Below are positions 6,128 to 6,750 of a DNA stretch of 6,750 bases, piece by piece. Origin of the DNA: Betaproteobacteria bacterium. GTDB lineage: Bacteria > Pseudomonadota > Gammaproteobacteria > Burkholderiales > Burkholderiaceae_E. The DNA is taken from the NCBI GenBank assembly GCA_009922405.1, contig RFVZ01000145.1, positions 1-6,750 of the forward strand, given 5' to 3'. Made by a program: the position numbers and the translations under genes. How positions within the stretch are numbered: the first letter of the stretch is position 1; each line of letters starts with the position of its first letter. The notes beneath the pieces are model-generated. The model was not told the DNA's origin and did no database searches. It saw only the letters and a list, made by a program, of their open reading frames with translations.

Positions 6128-6750
6128 ATGGTGATTGCGAAAAGACTGATCGCGGCCTTGGCCGCATTCGCGGGGTTCGCCCTTTCGCCCGTGGATGCGC
6201 AGACCTTGCGGTGGGCGTCGCAGGGCGATCCGCAAACCATGGATCCACATTCGCAAAACGAATCCATGACCAACATGATGAACGGTCAGGTCTACGAAAA
6301 GCTCACGACCCGAGACCGGTCGTTGGCGATCAAACCATCACTCGCAACCGAATGGCAACAGGTCAGCCCACTCCTCTGGCGATTCAAACTCCGTCCAAAC
6401 GTCAAATTCCATGACGGTGCACCATTCGGCGCAGACGACGTCGTGTTTTCGATCAATCGGGCCAAGGAGCCCACTTCGGGGATCGCGGCCTACGCTTCGA
6501 TGCTCGGTGACCCTCGCAAGGTCGACAACCTGACGGTTGAATTTAGCCTGCAGTCCGTTAACCCGATCTTCCTGCAACATCTTGATTCGATCTTCATTCT
6601 GAATAAGGCCTGGGCCGAAAAGCATCGGGTAACCAAACCCCAGGACTTCAAGAACAAAGAGGAAAGTCATGCCTCTCTGAATGCAAATGGAACTGGCCCG
6701 TATCAGCTGATATCGCGTGCACCCGGGATCAAGACGGTCTACAAGCGCAA
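6128..6750 (+). CDS. ABC transporter family 5 solute-binding protein (partial, 5' part)
   Basis: The frame opens at ATG 6128 and is still open at the right edge, giving 207 residues; family members run to about 500-530, so more than half is missing. Residues 1-24 form a Sec signal peptide: basic MVIAKR, a hydrophobic Leu/Ala/Phe core and a likely cut after VDA, before QTLRWA. No lipobox cysteine is present, so the mature protein should be free in the periplasm. Family 5 (Dpp/Opp) features follow: DPQTMDPH (34-41), GQVYEKLTTRD, LATEWQ, WRFKLRPNVKFHDG (about 86-99), DDVVFSINRA (about 104-113) and NGTGPYQL. Such proteins deliver peptides, nickel, opines or glutathione to an ABC permease; the ligand cannot be told here. 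Neighbourhood with an M20 peptidase favours a peptide-like ligand. Permease and ATPase genes are expected downstream. Confidence 0.9.
   Translation, partial: MVIAKRLIAALAAFAGFALSPVDAQTLRWASQGDPQTMDPHSQNESMTNMMNGQVYEKLTTRDRSLAIKPSLATEWQQVSPLLWRFKLRPNVKFHDGAPFGADDVVFSINRAKEPTSGIAAYASMLGDPRKVDNLTVEFSLQSVNPIFLQHLDSIFILNKAWAEKHRVTKPQDFKNKEESHASLNANGTGPYQLISRAPGIKTVYKR

Noticed and set aside
5927..6276. Overlapping - strand open frames across the divergent region
   Set aside because: They are antisense to the solute-binding protein gene and its leader, show no domain, and compete with a much better supported gene on +.
1..6750. Mobile element, CRISPR, tRNA or phage-defence system
   Set aside because: I found no transposase or integrase motifs, terminal inverted repeats, spaced direct repeats, cloverleaf or known defence domains. 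The AAA+/VWA pair resembles some defence pairs, but its CoxD/CoxE features and molybdenum cofactor neighbours explain it.

Overview
The window looks like a piece of a proteobacterial chromosome of moderately high GC. The amino-acid flavour of the solute-binding protein at the right edge, as I remember such proteins, suggests Betaproteobacteria (Burkholderiales-like). That placement is an inference. I see no insertion sequences, tRNA or rRNA genes, CRISPR arrays or integration sites, and no gene-free stretch longer than about 135 bases.

Region 1 (1-4537, all on +) is the distal part of a cox-type operon, which builds a molybdenum hydroxylase of the aerobic CO dehydrogenase / xanthine dehydrogenase superfamily. 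It opens with the last 13 codons of an upstream gene (perhaps coxG). Then come coxD (MoxR-type AAA+ ATPase), coxE (von Willebrand A protein with an intact MIDAS), an XdhC/CoxI-family cofactor-maturation protein with an unusual tail, mocA (molybdopterin cytidylyltransferase) and a gene for a putative 2OG-Fe(II) oxygenase. Gaps between these genes run from overlaps to 16 bases, so one transcript with translational coupling is likely; its promoter lies left of the window. CoxD and CoxE would act as a chaperone pair on the apo-enzyme. MocA makes the cytosine dinucleotide form of the cofactor, and the XdhC-like protein handles or sulfurates it. The oxygenase has no textbook role in this pathway and is the least expected member. 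The structural genes (coxM/S/L type) are not in view, so the substrate of the enzyme is unknown.

Region 2 (4530-4550) is the junction of two convergent transcription units. It holds a perfect 7-bp stem with a 4-nt loop, without a T-run.

Region 3 (4551-6750) is a divergent pair: an M20-family metallopeptidase on the - strand, and on the + strand the start of a family 5 (Dpp/Opp-type) solute-binding lipoprotein-like or periplasmic protein that runs off the right edge. The roughly 134 bases between them carry a plausible sigma70-like promoter, an imperfect dyad over its -10 and a good ribosome binding site for the transporter gene. Together they suggest uptake and hydrolysis of peptides or related amides, unrelated to the cox operon.
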